Assembly: GCF_009711045.1 (NCBI RefSeq)
Contig: NZ_WMJX01000002.1
Span: 62,001 to 126,000 of the forward strand
Length of the DNA stretch: 64,000 nt
Reading direction: 5' to 3'
Source of the DNA: Myroides albus
Lineage (GTDB): Bacteria > Bacteroidota > Bacteroidia > Flavobacteriales > Flavobacteriaceae
The notes below the pieces were generated by a model. It was not told the DNA's origin and ran no database searches. It saw only the letters and a list, made by a program, of their open reading frames with translations. Made by a program: the position numbers and the translations under genes. The first letter of the stretch is position 1; the number at the start of each line of letters is the position of its first letter. This document shows, piece after piece, positions 43,494-52,057 of the stretch.

Positions 43494-43524
43494 AAAAAAG
43501 CAACCATAAAATGATTGCTTTTTT
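43494..43524 (-). terminator. Terminator of the M16 peptidase operon
   Basis: AAAAAAGCAA...TTGCTTTTTT forms a 10-bp stem (with a further three pairs after one mismatch); a T-run follows on the minus strand, 24 bp after the stop of the second M16 gene. Confidence 0.82.
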
Positions 43525-43547
43525 ATTCTAATGATGTAGATAATCAA

Positions 43548-45602
43548 TTATTTGAAATCCGCATCAGATACTCCTTCGTTAACTTTCAATTCCGTAACCT
43601 TCACTTCCATTTCCATTCCTACATTGATAACTTGAGTGAATGGAAATTTAACTCCTTTCACTTCCTTGTAGTCTTTGTAAGTAGTAATTTCTTGCATAGA
43701 TTGCTCTCCAAAAGATTTTGTTGCTATGGTTGACACCTTTAATCCTGAAGCTAAATCGTAATAATACACCGTGTCGCCATCCTGAACACCTATAGCATCT
43801 TTCCCATCAATACTCTCTACTCCTACCAATGAAACAGACTTCCCTTTCTTCCACTCTAACTCAGGAAAAAGAACAGCCTCATCTCTCAATTTCTTCAACT
43901 CTTCACCTTCCATTTCCATCTTTTGTCCTTGTGCAATTACATACCCCCCTTTAGGAGTTAAAATCTGTTTGCCTACAACAGGTCCACCACTGATCTTTTG
44001 TTCACTGTACAAATAACCATCCTTTAACTTAAGAGTAACTTCCAAGTTCATACCTTGAACAGCTGCACTACTCTTCATCAAGATAGATTTCACTGCATTG
44101 ACTTGCTTTTCACCACCAATAGCTGCAATATATTTATCTACAGTTGACTCCACAGTAACTCCTGCAGGAATAGCTTTTTCAAAAACAGGTTTATCAATTA
44201 AATCACCAAACGTATTGTAATAATTAACTGGCAGTCCTAAGTTCTCTAATCCCTTAGCTACATCTGCACCTTTCCCTACAATAACAATTCTTTGATTGTC
44301 TTTCAAGAAATACTTCTTTGCTACGCGCTGTACATCTTCAGCTGTCACAGCATTTACATTCTTAATATAGTTTTCGTAGAAATCCTTCGGCAGCTTGTGC
44401 AATTCTTTATTAAGAGCAAACCTTGCAACTGTCTCTGGTTTTTGAATACTCATGACAAAACTACCTACATATTTAGCTTTAGCATTCTTTAATTCCTCCG
44501 GCTTAACTAATGTGGTGCGCATTAAATCAATTTCTTTGATAAACTCAGTTACAGCACTATCCGTCACAACATTTCGAACAGATGCAGTTGCTTTAAATTT
44601 ACCAGGGTACTTACGACTTGTCGATACCATAGAATAAGCTCCGTATGTCCATCCATGTGCTTCACGCAAGTTTAAGAAAAGACGTCCTTCTCCCCCTCCT
44701 CCAAGTATTTGACTTGCAATCAGAGCAGCAAAAAAGTCTTTGTCATTCATCTTTAATTCAACCTCATTTACCAAAGCAATCTCAGATTGAACAGCATTAG
44801 GCATATCGATAAAGTCAATTTGTGTTTTAGCTACATTACCCTTCACAGTATTACTTTGATAAGTAGCATTCGACTTTTTCCATTTGCCAAACAATTTGGT
44901 TACTAACTTTTCAGTCGATTTGTAATCCACATCACCAACAACAACTAAATAAGCATTATTAGGATTGAAGTGTTTCACATAATATTCTTGTACATCCTTT
45001 AATGTCACAGATTCAATTGTCTGTAAAGTTTCAAACTCCCCTGCTGCATTATCCTTTCCATATAGCAAAGCATCTTCTAATTTTGCAGCAACTTCAGTCA
45101 CACTTTTTTCATTGATCTTAAGAGCTTCGATTGCTTGAGCTTTAGTTTTGTCAAACTCCTCTTGGGTAAAAACGGAATTCAAAGCTCCTTCAGCCATAAG
45201 TTCTAATACTTCAGCATTATACTTGGATAAACCACTTGCATAAGCCCCGCTACTGCTAAAGCGTATAGATGCACCTAAAAAATCAATTTCTTCATTGAAA
45301 ACATCTTTCTTTTTATTCTTTGTTTCTGTCCCCATCATCCCAGACACTAACGAAGAAACCCCTGCTTTATCCCCTTCGAAAACCAAAGGGTTATCAATTG
45401 TCAAAGTATAAGAAACTTGAGGTAATTTATTGTTCTTTACAATCAAAACCTTAAGCCCATTCTTTAACACAAAAGAAGTTGGTTCGCTAATATTTATTGT
45501 TGGAGCTGGTCCAGGAGCAGGTTGTTTTCTATCTTGTGCAACTCCCTGAACTACTGTTAAAGCAAGAGCAAGAGAAGCTGCATATATATATACTTTTTTC
45601 AT
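43548..45602 (-). CDS. M16 peptidase-like protein without zinc motif, fused to a LolA-like domain
   Basis: The 684-residue exported protein (signal peptide ending ...VQGVAQ) has two M16 peptidase half-domains (about residues 35-470) but no HxxEH zinc motif; the corresponding place reads KAGVSSLVSGMM. It is the presumed inactive partner of the active M16 gene just upstream. After about residue 485 comes a domain of about 200 residues of the outer-membrane lipoprotein-sorting (LolA/LppX) type, seen as VDKYIAAIGGEKQVNAVKS and KDYKEVKGVKFPF. M16 B-type enzymes work as heterodimers and degrade peptides in the periplasm. Confidence 0.88.
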   Translation of the reverse strand: MKKVYIYAASLALALTVVQGVAQDRKQPAPGPAPTINISEPTSFVLKNGLKVLIVKNNKLPQVSYTLTIDNPLVFEGDKAGVSSLVSGMMGTETKNKKKDVFNEEIDFLGASIRFSSSGAYASGLSKYNAEVLELMAEGALNSVFTQEEFDKTKAQAIEALKINEKSVTEVAAKLEDALLYGKDNAAGEFETLQTIESVTLKDVQEYYVKHFNPNNAYLVVVGDVDYKSTEKLVTKLFGKWKKSNATYQSNTVKGNVAKTQIDFIDMPNAVQSEIALVNEVELKMNDKDFFAALIASQILGGGGEGRLFLNLREAHGWTYGAYSMVSTSRKYPGKFKATASVRNVVTDSAVTEFIKEIDLMRTTLVKPEELKNAKAKYVGSFVMSIQKPETVARFALNKELHKLPKDFYENYIKNVNAVTAEDVQRVAKKYFLKDNQRIVIVGKGADVAKGLENLGLPVNYYNTFGDLIDKPVFEKAIPAGVTVESTVDKYIAAIGGEKQVNAVKSILMKSSAAVQGMNLEVTLKLKDGYLYSEQKISGGPVVGKQILTPKGGYVIAQGQKMEMEGEELKKLRDEAVLFPELEWKKGKSVSLVGVESIDGKDAIGVQDGDTVYYYDLASGLKVSTIATKSFGEQSMQEITTYKDYKEVKGVKFPFTQVINVGMEMEVKVTELKVNEGVSDADFK

Positions 45603-45615
45603 TAGAATCTATTAT

Positions 45616-46935
45616 TTAGTTGTTAGCATTTTTTTCAGGAATATAATCTAAAATAAGGCGTTGATTTGTGTTCAAATACTTCTTAGCAACCTCTCTTATT
45701 TCCTCTCTCGTAATACTGCGATAAATATCGATATTAGTATTGATCAAGTTTACATCTCCATAAAGTTTATAATATGTCGCAAGATTATCAGCTAAATCTT
45801 CAATATCAGAATTTGAATCAACATATCTCTTTTCAAAGATGTTTTGTAGTTTTTGATAATCTTTTTCTGAAATCAACTCAGTCTGCAACTTCACAATCTC
45901 CTCATCGATTTCCTTTACAAGATCTTGAAGTGTAAAGCCTTGCATTGGCAATCCATAAATAAAATAAATACCATAATCCTCTTGACTAAAACTAAAAGAA
46001 GCTAACTCCAAAGCCATTTTCTTTTCATCAACAATTTTTTTGTATAATCGAGAGCTCTTTCCTCCAGATAGAACAGCCGAAATCATATCCAAAACTCTTG
46101 CATCGCGAGTTTTCATTGAAGGTGTACGATACGCTTGAACTAACATTGGTATCTGAATATTCGGATCTTGATACTCCGCTCTAATTTCAGTAGTGATTGG
46201 ATCTTCCTTCTCAAAATTCCTAACAACCTCTTTTCCTCTTGGTATCACACCAAAATACTGTTGTATCCAAGCCTTAGCTTGATCAATCTCAATGTCACCA
46301 GCAACAACTAATACAGCATTATTAGGCACATAATACTTATGGTTAAAATCTAAAAACTCATCTAAAGTAGCCGCATCCAGGTGCTCCATAGATCCAATAG
46401 TCTCCCAGCGATAAGGGTGCTTTTTAAACAAGTTTTTCTTTACCTGACCGAACAATTGCCCGTAAGGTTGATTATCCATACGCAATCTTTTTTCTTCCTT
46501 CACAACTTCATTTTGCGTATTCACCCCTACTTGGTTAATTACAGGGTGTAACAAACGCTCTGACTCCATCCATAGTCCTAATTCTAAGTTATTTGAAGGG
46601 AAAACTTCGTAATAATATGTCTTATCATCAGAAGTATAAGCGTTATTTTGTCCTCCGTTAGCTGTAACAATCTTGAACCAATCACCACGTTCAATATTTT
46701 TTGTCCCTTCAAAAAGCAAATGCTCAAAAAAGTGAGCAAAACCAGTTCTTTCAGGATTCTCATCTTTTGCTCCAACGTGATACAATACAGAAGTAACAAC
46801 GACTGGTGCAGATTTGTCTTGATGTAGAATAACGTGTAGTCCATTGTCTAAAGTGTACTCTTCAAACTCAACTTTTTGAGCAGAAGCATTAACTCCTAAT
46901 AGCAATGCACTAAAAATCAATAAGGATTTTTTCAT
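45616..46935 (-). CDS. Active M16 zinc peptidase (pitrilysin family)
   Basis: The 439-residue exported protein (signal peptide ending NASAQ) has the inverted zinc motif HFFEH at 68-72, preceded by GAKDENPERTGFA and followed by LLFEGTKN, plus the downstream Glu-rich NEVVKEEKRLR that supplies the third ligand. It should degrade small proteins or peptides in the periplasm. The inactive partner starts 13 bp after its stop, so the two are co-translated in roughly equal amounts and probably form a heterodimer as in M16B pairs. Confidence 0.93.
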   Translation of the reverse strand: MKKSLLIFSALLLGVNASAQKVEFEEYTLDNGLHVILHQDKSAPVVVTSVLYHVGAKDENPERTGFAHFFEHLLFEGTKNIERGDWFKIVTANGGQNNAYTSDDKTYYYEVFPSNNLELGLWMESERLLHPVINQVGVNTQNEVVKEEKRLRMDNQPYGQLFGQVKKNLFKKHPYRWETIGSMEHLDAATLDEFLDFNHKYYVPNNAVLVVAGDIEIDQAKAWIQQYFGVIPRGKEVVRNFEKEDPITTEIRAEYQDPNIQIPMLVQAYRTPSMKTRDARVLDMISAVLSGGKSSRLYKKIVDEKKMALELASFSFSQEDYGIYFIYGLPMQGFTLQDLVKEIDEEIVKLQTELISEKDYQKLQNIFEKRYVDSNSDIEDLADNLATYYKLYGDVNLINTNIDIYRSITREEIREVAKKYLNTNQRLILDYIPEKNANN

Positions 46936-47337
46936 TATATAATATTTTTGAAATTAGGTTATCTAATAAGATATGTCGTCATCTTGCAAAGAATGTTACA
47001 ACTAAAATGAAATTTATTTATAGGAATACTCTTTTTACTCTATTGTTAAGAGTGTAATAAACAAGGACATAGATCATGTCAACCTACCATCACACTTGAA
47101 GTTACTAACGTGTACTACAAATGACAATGCTATTTACTGCTATCTTTTCCTACACTGTCTACAATCGCTATTATTCTAAAACAGCACTACAGCTTAGTTT
47201 TCAAAACAAAGTAGAAAGCAAGCAGAAACTTATATAAACTCAATAAAAAACATAACAATCTCACAACCATTGAAATATAATTTCACAATAAAGGTAAATA
47301 TCTATAAAATATACTTTTATAAATAAAAAATTAGATT
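46936..47337. other. 400-bp spacer upstream of rplU
   Basis: No reading frame or repeat is seen. It carries the upstream parts of two divergent promoters only. Confidence 0.6.
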
Positions 47338-47345
47338 TATATTTG
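47338..47345 (+). promoter_or_regulatory. Promoter -7 element of rplU-rpmA
   Basis: TATATTTG followed by CACCC matches TAnnTTTG exactly and is placed 31 bp before the rplU start. Confidence 0.7.
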
Positions 47346-47376
47346 CACCCTTAATAAACATCTTAATTTTATTGTT

Positions 47377-47736
47377 ATGTACGCAATCGTAGAGATAGCA
47401 GGGCAACAATTCAAAGTGAGCAAAGACCAAAAAGTGTACGTTCACCGTTTAGCATCTGAAGAAGGAACAACTGTTACTTTTGACAAAGTTCTTTTAATTG
47501 ATGATAACAACAACATCACTTTAGGCGCCCCAGCTATAGAAGGTGCTTCTGTTGAAGCTAAAGTTTTACAACACCTTAAAGGTGACAAAGTAATCGTTTT
47601 CAAAAAGAAAAGAAGAAAAGGTTACAAAAAGAAAAACGGTCACAGACAAGCTTTAACTCAAATTGTAATTGAGGGAATCAATGCAAGTGGAGCTAAAAAG
47701 AAAGCAACAAAAAAAACAGCTGAAGCAGCTGAGTAA
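47377..47736 (+). CDS. rplU: 50S ribosomal protein L21
   Basis: The 119-residue protein begins MYAIVEIAGQQFKVSKDQK and shows the family motif KVIVFKKKRRKGYKKKNGHRQ. It has a Lys/Ala-rich C-terminal tail of about 15 residues beyond the E. coli length (103). It forms an operon with rpmA, 24 bp downstream, as in nearly all bacteria. Confidence 0.97.
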   Translation: MYAIVEIAGQQFKVSKDQKVYVHRLASEEGTTVTFDKVLLIDDNNNITLGAPAIEGASVEAKVLQHLKGDKVIVFKKKRRKGYKKKNGHRQALTQIVIEGINASGAKKKATKKTAEAAE

Positions 47737-47760
47737 TTAACAAACAAAATTTAAAACGTC

Positions 47761-48021
47761 ATGGCACACAAAAAAGGTGTAGGTAGTTCTAAGAACGGTA
47801 GAGAATCAGAATCGAAACGTTTAGGCGTTAAGATTTACGGTGGTCAAGCAGCTATCGCTGGAAACATCATCGTTAGACAAAGAGGTTCTAAGCACAATGC
47901 TGGTGAAAACGTTTACATGGGTAAAGATCACACTTTACACGCGAAAATTGACGGTGTTGTTAAATTCCAAAAGAAAAAAGACAACAAGTCATACGTTTCA
48001 GTACTTCCATTTGAAGCTTAA
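47761..48021 (+). CDS. rpmA: 50S ribosomal protein L27
   Basis: The 86-residue protein begins [18 protein letters not shown], so the N-terminus that reaches the peptidyl-transferase centre is made directly, without the cleaved extension found in Firmicutes. The motif [19 protein letters not shown] is typical. It is followed by a strong terminator. Confidence 0.97.
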   Translation: MAHKKGVGSSKNGRESESKRLGVKIYGGQAAIAGNIIVRQRGSKHNAGENVYMGKDHTLHAKIDGVVKFQKKKDNKSYVSVLPFEA

Positions 48022-48053
48022 GAATCAGAGATCTGTTTAACAGATAACAAAAT

Positions 48054-48085
48054 AAAAAAAGGCACTTAATTAAGTGCCTTTTTTT
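48054..48085. terminator. Terminator of rplU-rpmA
   Basis: The perfect palindrome GGCACTTAATTAAGTGCC is flanked by A7 and T8, 33 bp after rpmA. Confidence 0.92.
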
Positions 48086-48272
48086 TATGCCTTTCCTCAC
48101 CAACTCAGCTCCATCAATTGAATGAGTATTAAATATTTAAGGCTAAATCAATCCTTTCGACATTATTTCGACATTACTCAAACTAAGTCAAAGATTCTAC
48201 TTTACATTATCCAGCCAGATCTACCATATTTATAGCTAACAAAATCACTTATTTAGAAATATTAAAAATAAG

Positions 48273-48303
48273 TTTGTGTATTAAATAATATTATTTATTT
48301 TTG
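48273..48303 (+). promoter_or_regulatory. Consensus promoter of the 48.3-kb lipoprotein gene
   Basis: TTTG at 48273-48276 and TATTTTTG at 48296-48303 are separated by 19 bp, a full match to the TTTG-N19-TAnnTTTG promoter of Bacteroidota. The leader is about 25 nt. It is the best promoter match in the window. Confidence 0.8.
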
Positions 48304-48333
48304 GTCTAAATAATATTAAGCAATAATTATAAA

Positions 48334-49338
48334 ATGAAACTTACCAAACTATTCTCTGGAGTCGCTATACTGGCGTTCCTATTTACAAGCTGTTCAAGTG
48401 ATGACAATAATGAACCTATCAGACCTGACAACAAAGATCAAATTGCTTTAGGTAGCATTTTACCTATCGAGGGGACTTACGTTTTTCCACACACTCCAAC
48501 AATGCCATTGCCTTTTAAATTTGAATCAAATAAGATAACTATCATATTTGAAGATAAATCAAATCAGACAACTGCAGAGGATGTTTACGACGTACTATCA
48601 GTATATAAAAACACAAGTAAAGACGAAATCATTAAAGCAGTGACTAAGTCAAAATCTACGCAAGAATACAAGACCTTCTTCTTTAAAGATCAAAAAGAAG
48701 AAAGTGTTCTGATACATATGGACTACAGTTTCCCAACACAAGATGAAGCAATCAAATCTGCATATCCAACGGAAACTAAAACAACCACTAAAACTATTAC
48801 AGCAGATAATCCGCATGGTAATATGAAATTTGGTTGGTTAAAGTTAGAAAAAGAAGAAGATAAAGTTCAGAATATGGATAAACTAAAAGGAGTTTATGGT
48901 TCTGAAATTATCATGAAAGGAGGAAATCCAACCGCTCAATATGTTTTTAAAATAAATAGTGATGAAGACGCTTTCCTTTTCAGAGCTAATATGGGCAAAG
49001 GTTTTGGTGATTCTGCATCTTTTATTCTAAAAAAAGTAGCAACAGATGAAGCTAAAGGCCAATTGATATATGAAGTAACAGGCTCAACAGGTTATTACGA
49101 AGGAAGAACTGGACAGTATCTAACAATCTACGTTAAAGACATATCAGCAGATGGAGCAAAAGCAACATTTGCCATTGCTACTAAAGACGGAAGTAATTCT
49201 GTAGCTAGTAGCAAAGGTGATGTCATAGGTAAGACTATAGAAGAAGCTAAAGCTATCAAAGCTCCTGAAGCCAGTCAAGTTTGGGAAAATGATATGATGA
49301 ACTACGCTCACAAGTGGATGCCTACAACAAGAGAATAA
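48334..49338 (+). CDS. Probably surface-exposed lipoprotein of unknown function
   Basis: The 334-residue lipoprotein has a signal peptide (MKLTKLFSGVAILAFLFTS) and Cys20, followed by SSDDNNE. An acidic Ser-Asp-Asp run right after the Cys resembles the lipoprotein export signal that sends proteins to the cell surface in Flavobacterium and Bacteroides. The mature part has no motif I recognise; it contains beta-rich segments (AQYVFKINSDEDAFLFRAN) and ends in WENDMMNYAHKWMPTTRE. A strong promoter and a strong terminator make it a single, probably well-expressed transcription unit. Confidence 0.8.
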   Translation: MKLTKLFSGVAILAFLFTSCSSDDNNEPIRPDNKDQIALGSILPIEGTYVFPHTPTMPLPFKFESNKITIIFEDKSNQTTAEDVYDVLSVYKNTSKDEIIKAVTKSKSTQEYKTFFFKDQKEESVLIHMDYSFPTQDEAIKSAYPTETKTTTKTITADNPHGNMKFGWLKLEKEEDKVQNMDKLKGVYGSEIIMKGGNPTAQYVFKINSDEDAFLFRANMGKGFGDSASFILKKVATDEAKGQLIYEVTGSTGYYEGRTGQYLTIYVKDISADGAKATFAIATKDGSNSVASSKGDVIGKTIEEAKAIKAPEASQVWENDMMNYAHKWMPTTRE

Positions 49339-49367
49339 TTACATTCTAAATAGATATTTTAAGCAAT

Positions 49368-49410
49368 AAAAAAGGAGTTATAGTATAATGCATACTATAA
49401 CTCCTTTTTT
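49368..49410. terminator. Bidirectional terminator
   Basis: A perfect 18-bp stem (49368-49385 with 49393-49410, AAAAAAGGAGTTATAGTA) with a 7-base loop separates the lipoprotein gene (+) and the dGTPase gene (-), which converge here. Confidence 0.93.
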
Positions 49411-49422
49411 TATTCCAAGAGA

Positions 49423-50760
49423 TTACTCAACTTTTAATGAATGATACAATTCTAAAGCTTTTCCATCAGTCAACATCGAAACAAAATGGCATACACTCAT
49501 TAATCGTTCGTATAAACTATCAGTTTCTAAATGATACTTCTCAGGTAGTAACTTCAGCACTAAAGTATCGTAATGCGTTTCATCATGGTGGTAATGATTA
49601 TTAACAGCTGTGGTAAAACTATCCAATAAGCTATGTATTACCTTATAGCCAATTATTTCCTTTTCAACAACTTCCTTACTTTGATAAACATTATTAACAC
49701 TAATATTAATGATATCTTTCATTTGAGCAATGTAGGCACATTTATCAGTTAAAGCGTGAGGAAACTCCCCTTTTAAGATACTCTCTTCATTCTCAATAAA
49801 TACCCTTGTTACATCCTGAATCAAACTTCCAATAGCCAAAGCGCGTAAATAACTAACGCGATCTTCCTTAGAAGTTAACTGTGAATAAGTATCACGGTTA
49901 ATGCTCCTCTCGACTATTTTAATCAAAAACTCTAAAGCGTGTTCTTCAGGAATCCAACCTAAATTAATTCCGTCTTCGAAGTCTATTATAGTGTAACAAA
50001 TATCATCTGCAGCTTCCACTAAATAAGCCAGAGGGTGTCTATGATATCTCAATGACTTTTTATCTTTAGAGATAAGTCCTAACTCATCCACAACATCAAT
50101 AAAAGCAGCTTTATCACCTTGAAAGAAGCCATATTTTTTATCCGATATATCAAGAGTCGGTTTCTTTGGCAAACTCTCCTTAGGATACTTCATAAAGGCC
50201 CCAAGAGTAGCATAAGATATACGCAATCCTCCAACAACACCAGGTCGTGATTTAGTCAATACAGTAAAACCATTAGCATTTCCTTCAAAATCCACAAAAT
50301 CTTGCCATTCTAAAGCTGACAAATGCTTTTTGAACTGCTGTCCTTTACCATTAACAAAAAAGTCGCCAATAGCTTTTTCGCCTGAATGACCAAAAGGTGG
50401 ATTACCTATATCGTGTGCTAAAGCCGCTGCTGCAACTATAGCTCCGAAATCATTTACTGTGTAACCATACTCTTGAGCCAAATAAGAATACTTGCTCAAT
50501 AGCTTTTCTCCAACATTTCGACCTAATGAACGCCCAACGACAGATACTTCAAGGCTATGGGTCAAGCGCGTATGTACGAAGTCAGTTTTTGAAAGAGGAA
50601 TTACTTGAGTCTTATCCTGTAAACTGCGAAATGCAGAAGAAAAAATAATGCGATCGTAATCAACCTCAAAGCCAATACGAGTTTCACTCTCATCTAAGCG
50701 GTGTCTAACAAATGTATCTCCGTGCTTTTTTAGAGATAACAGTTTTTCCCATTTCATCAT
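49423..50760 (-). CDS. dgt: Deoxyguanosinetriphosphate triphosphohydrolase (HD domain)
   Basis: The 445-residue enzyme hydrolyses dGTP (or other dNTPs) to the nucleoside and triphosphate. HD-domain metal ligands are in HTRLTHSLEVS and AHDIGNPPFGHSGE; a later Asp lies in AADDICYTIIDFEDG. The N-terminal SAFRSLQDKTQVIPL is typical of the dGTPase family. The exact start could also be one codon later (50757) or at 50766. It begins 23 bp after a minimal AAA ATPase gene on the same strand. Some members are antiviral dNTP-depletion factors, but housekeeping use is more common. Confidence 0.92.
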   Translation of the reverse strand: MMKWEKLLSLKKHGDTFVRHRLDESETRIGFEVDYDRIIFSSAFRSLQDKTQVIPLSKTDFVHTRLTHSLEVSVVGRSLGRNVGEKLLSKYSYLAQEYGYTVNDFGAIVAAAALAHDIGNPPFGHSGEKAIGDFFVNGKGQQFKKHLSALEWQDFVDFEGNANGFTVLTKSRPGVVGGLRISYATLGAFMKYPKESLPKKPTLDISDKKYGFFQGDKAAFIDVVDELGLISKDKKSLRYHRHPLAYLVEAADDICYTIIDFEDGINLGWIPEEHALEFLIKIVERSINRDTYSQLTSKEDRVSYLRALAIGSLIQDVTRVFIENEESILKGEFPHALTDKCAYIAQMKDIINISVNNVYQSKEVVEKEIIGYKVIHSLLDSFTTAVNNHYHHDETHYDTLVLKLLPEKYHLETDSLYERLMSVCHFVSMLTDGKALELYHSLKVE

Positions 50761-50783
50761 ATGCAATGATTAAAATTATATTT

Positions 50784-51488
50784 CTATAGCTCTAAAGCTA
50801 ATTGACTATTAATAATATTGTCTTTTACAGTTCTAAAGATATGGTTCTTCGCTTCTGCATAAGAAATGTCATAGATTCTTTCAATTTTAGCGTATTCTTC
50901 TGGATAAACAGCCAACATCTTATCGTAATAAGCATCTAATGCATCCTTGTTAGGAGAGGTATATTCCAATTGAAGCTCAAATCGACGTCTTAAAGCCTCA
51001 TCTATCATGTGTATTTGATTTGTTGCAGCCATAAGAATAGACTTAGCAGGAAGGTTGTCTATTAATTGCAAAATAGCATTAACCACGCGTTTCATCTCGC
51101 TGTTATCTTTGTTGTCGTAATCTCTAATCTGACCGAGAGAATCAAACTCATCAAAGAAAAGTACCGAACTTTCATATTGTACTTCTTTAAACAAGCTCTC
51201 TATATTCTTTGCCGTTTCACCAAGTTTAGAAGAAACAATAGTCGCTAAATTAACAATAATAAGTTTCTTATCTAAATGTTTAGCAATAGCTTTTGCAGTC
51301 ATGGTCTTACCACACCCCGTCTTTCCGTATAATAATATTTTATTACTGACAGGTAGATTATACTTCATAAGTATTTCTCGGTATTTATACTCTTTCAAAA
51401 ACTGCTCTAACTCAATCTTCACGTTATCATTGAACATGACGTCATCCAAAGAAATTTTGCTGCGATCTAAATAATATAAAGAACTCAT
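50784..51488 (-). CDS. Minimal AAA-type ATPase
   Basis: The 234-residue protein is little more than one AAA domain. Walker A is YGKTGCGKTMTAKAIA (about 54-69), Walker B VLFFDEFDS (about 109-117), sensor 1 AATNQ, and the arginine finger lies in ALRRRFE. The order matches the classical AAA clade (FtsH/spastin/Vps4-like). There is only a short N-terminus (about 45 residues) and a short lid, and no protease or substrate-binding domain, so a partner protein is expected. It precedes the dGTPase gene by 23 bp on the same strand. I do not recognise a named family. Confidence 0.85.
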   Translation of the reverse strand: MSSLYYLDRSKISLDDVMFNDNVKIELEQFLKEYKYREILMKYNLPVSNKILLYGKTGCGKTMTAKAIAKHLDKKLIIVNLATIVSSKLGETAKNIESLFKEVQYESSVLFFDEFDSLGQIRDYDNKDNSEMKRVVNAILQLIDNLPAKSILMAATNQIHMIDEALRRRFELQLEYTSPNKDALDAYYDKMLAVYPEEYAKIERIYDISYAEAKNHIFRTVKDNIINSQLALEL

Positions 51489-51661
51489 ATACTAAAAAAA
51501 TTGTGTGTTGTTAATGAACAAATATACCCTTAATAATAATCAGATTCCCCAACCAGAATATAAAAAAAGTAAACTATTCCAACAAATTTATAACACAATG
51601 ACACTATACAAAGAAGAATCAAATCACAACAAAAAGATCACATTAGCATATAGAAAAAAAA

Positions 51662-51687
51662 GAGGGTACAGTTTACACTGTACCCTC
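51662..51687 (-). terminator. Terminator of the 75-residue protein gene
   Basis: A perfect 11-bp stem GAGGGTACAGT / ACTGTACCCTC with a 4-base loop is followed on the minus strand by a T-run. It separates the small gene from the AAA/dGTPase genes. Confidence 0.85.
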
Positions 51688-51716
51688 GTAATTATATTGC
51701 GTCTTGATACGCTTTC

Positions 51717-51944
51717 TTATTTCTCATCACCTACAAGAAAAAACTTCATTGATTTCATAGGGTAAGCTGTTCTACTTTTACCACTTGGGTTAGCAATTAC
51801 AGTCTTGATACTTACTAAATCTCCTATTTTAAAGCTAGCCTCTGTATACTGATAATCTAACAAATATGGCCCACAAAAATAATTTCCTTCTGAATCTTTC
51901 TCAATAACACCTTGGTAAATACCTTTTTTAGTTTCTTTAGACAT
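51717..51944 (-). CDS. Small conserved-looking protein of unknown function
   Basis: The 75-residue soluble protein (MSKETKKGIYQGVIEKDSEG ...) appears all-beta, with alternating polar and hydrophobic residues in GIYQGVIEKD, YLLDYQYTEASF and LVSIKTVIAN, and could be a small OB- or SH3-like barrel. I do not recognise it. A real gene is supported by its own TACCTTTG promoter element 21 bp upstream and its own terminator. Confidence 0.7.
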   Translation of the reverse strand: MSKETKKGIYQGVIEKDSEGNYFCGPYLLDYQYTEASFKIGDLVSIKTVIANPSGKSRTAYPMKSMKFFLVGDEK

Positions 51945-51964
51945 AATAAAATCAATTAAAGCAA

Positions 51965-51972
51965 CAAAGGTA
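51965..51972 (-). promoter_or_regulatory. Candidate -7 element for the 75-residue protein gene
   Basis: TACCTTTG on the minus strand matches TAnnTTTG exactly. Confidence 0.55.
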
Positions 51973-52057
51973 CAATACTTATCAAGACATTAGTATATTC
52001 CCTTAAAACTATTTACTGTCCTATCAGATCACCTCAAATAGTCGAAACTATGATCAA

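Noticed and set aside
51505..51765. 86-codon plus-strand frame beside the AAA gene
   Set aside because: Its 3' half runs through the terminator hairpin at 51662-51687 and into the antisense of the 75-residue gene; no promoter or protein character.
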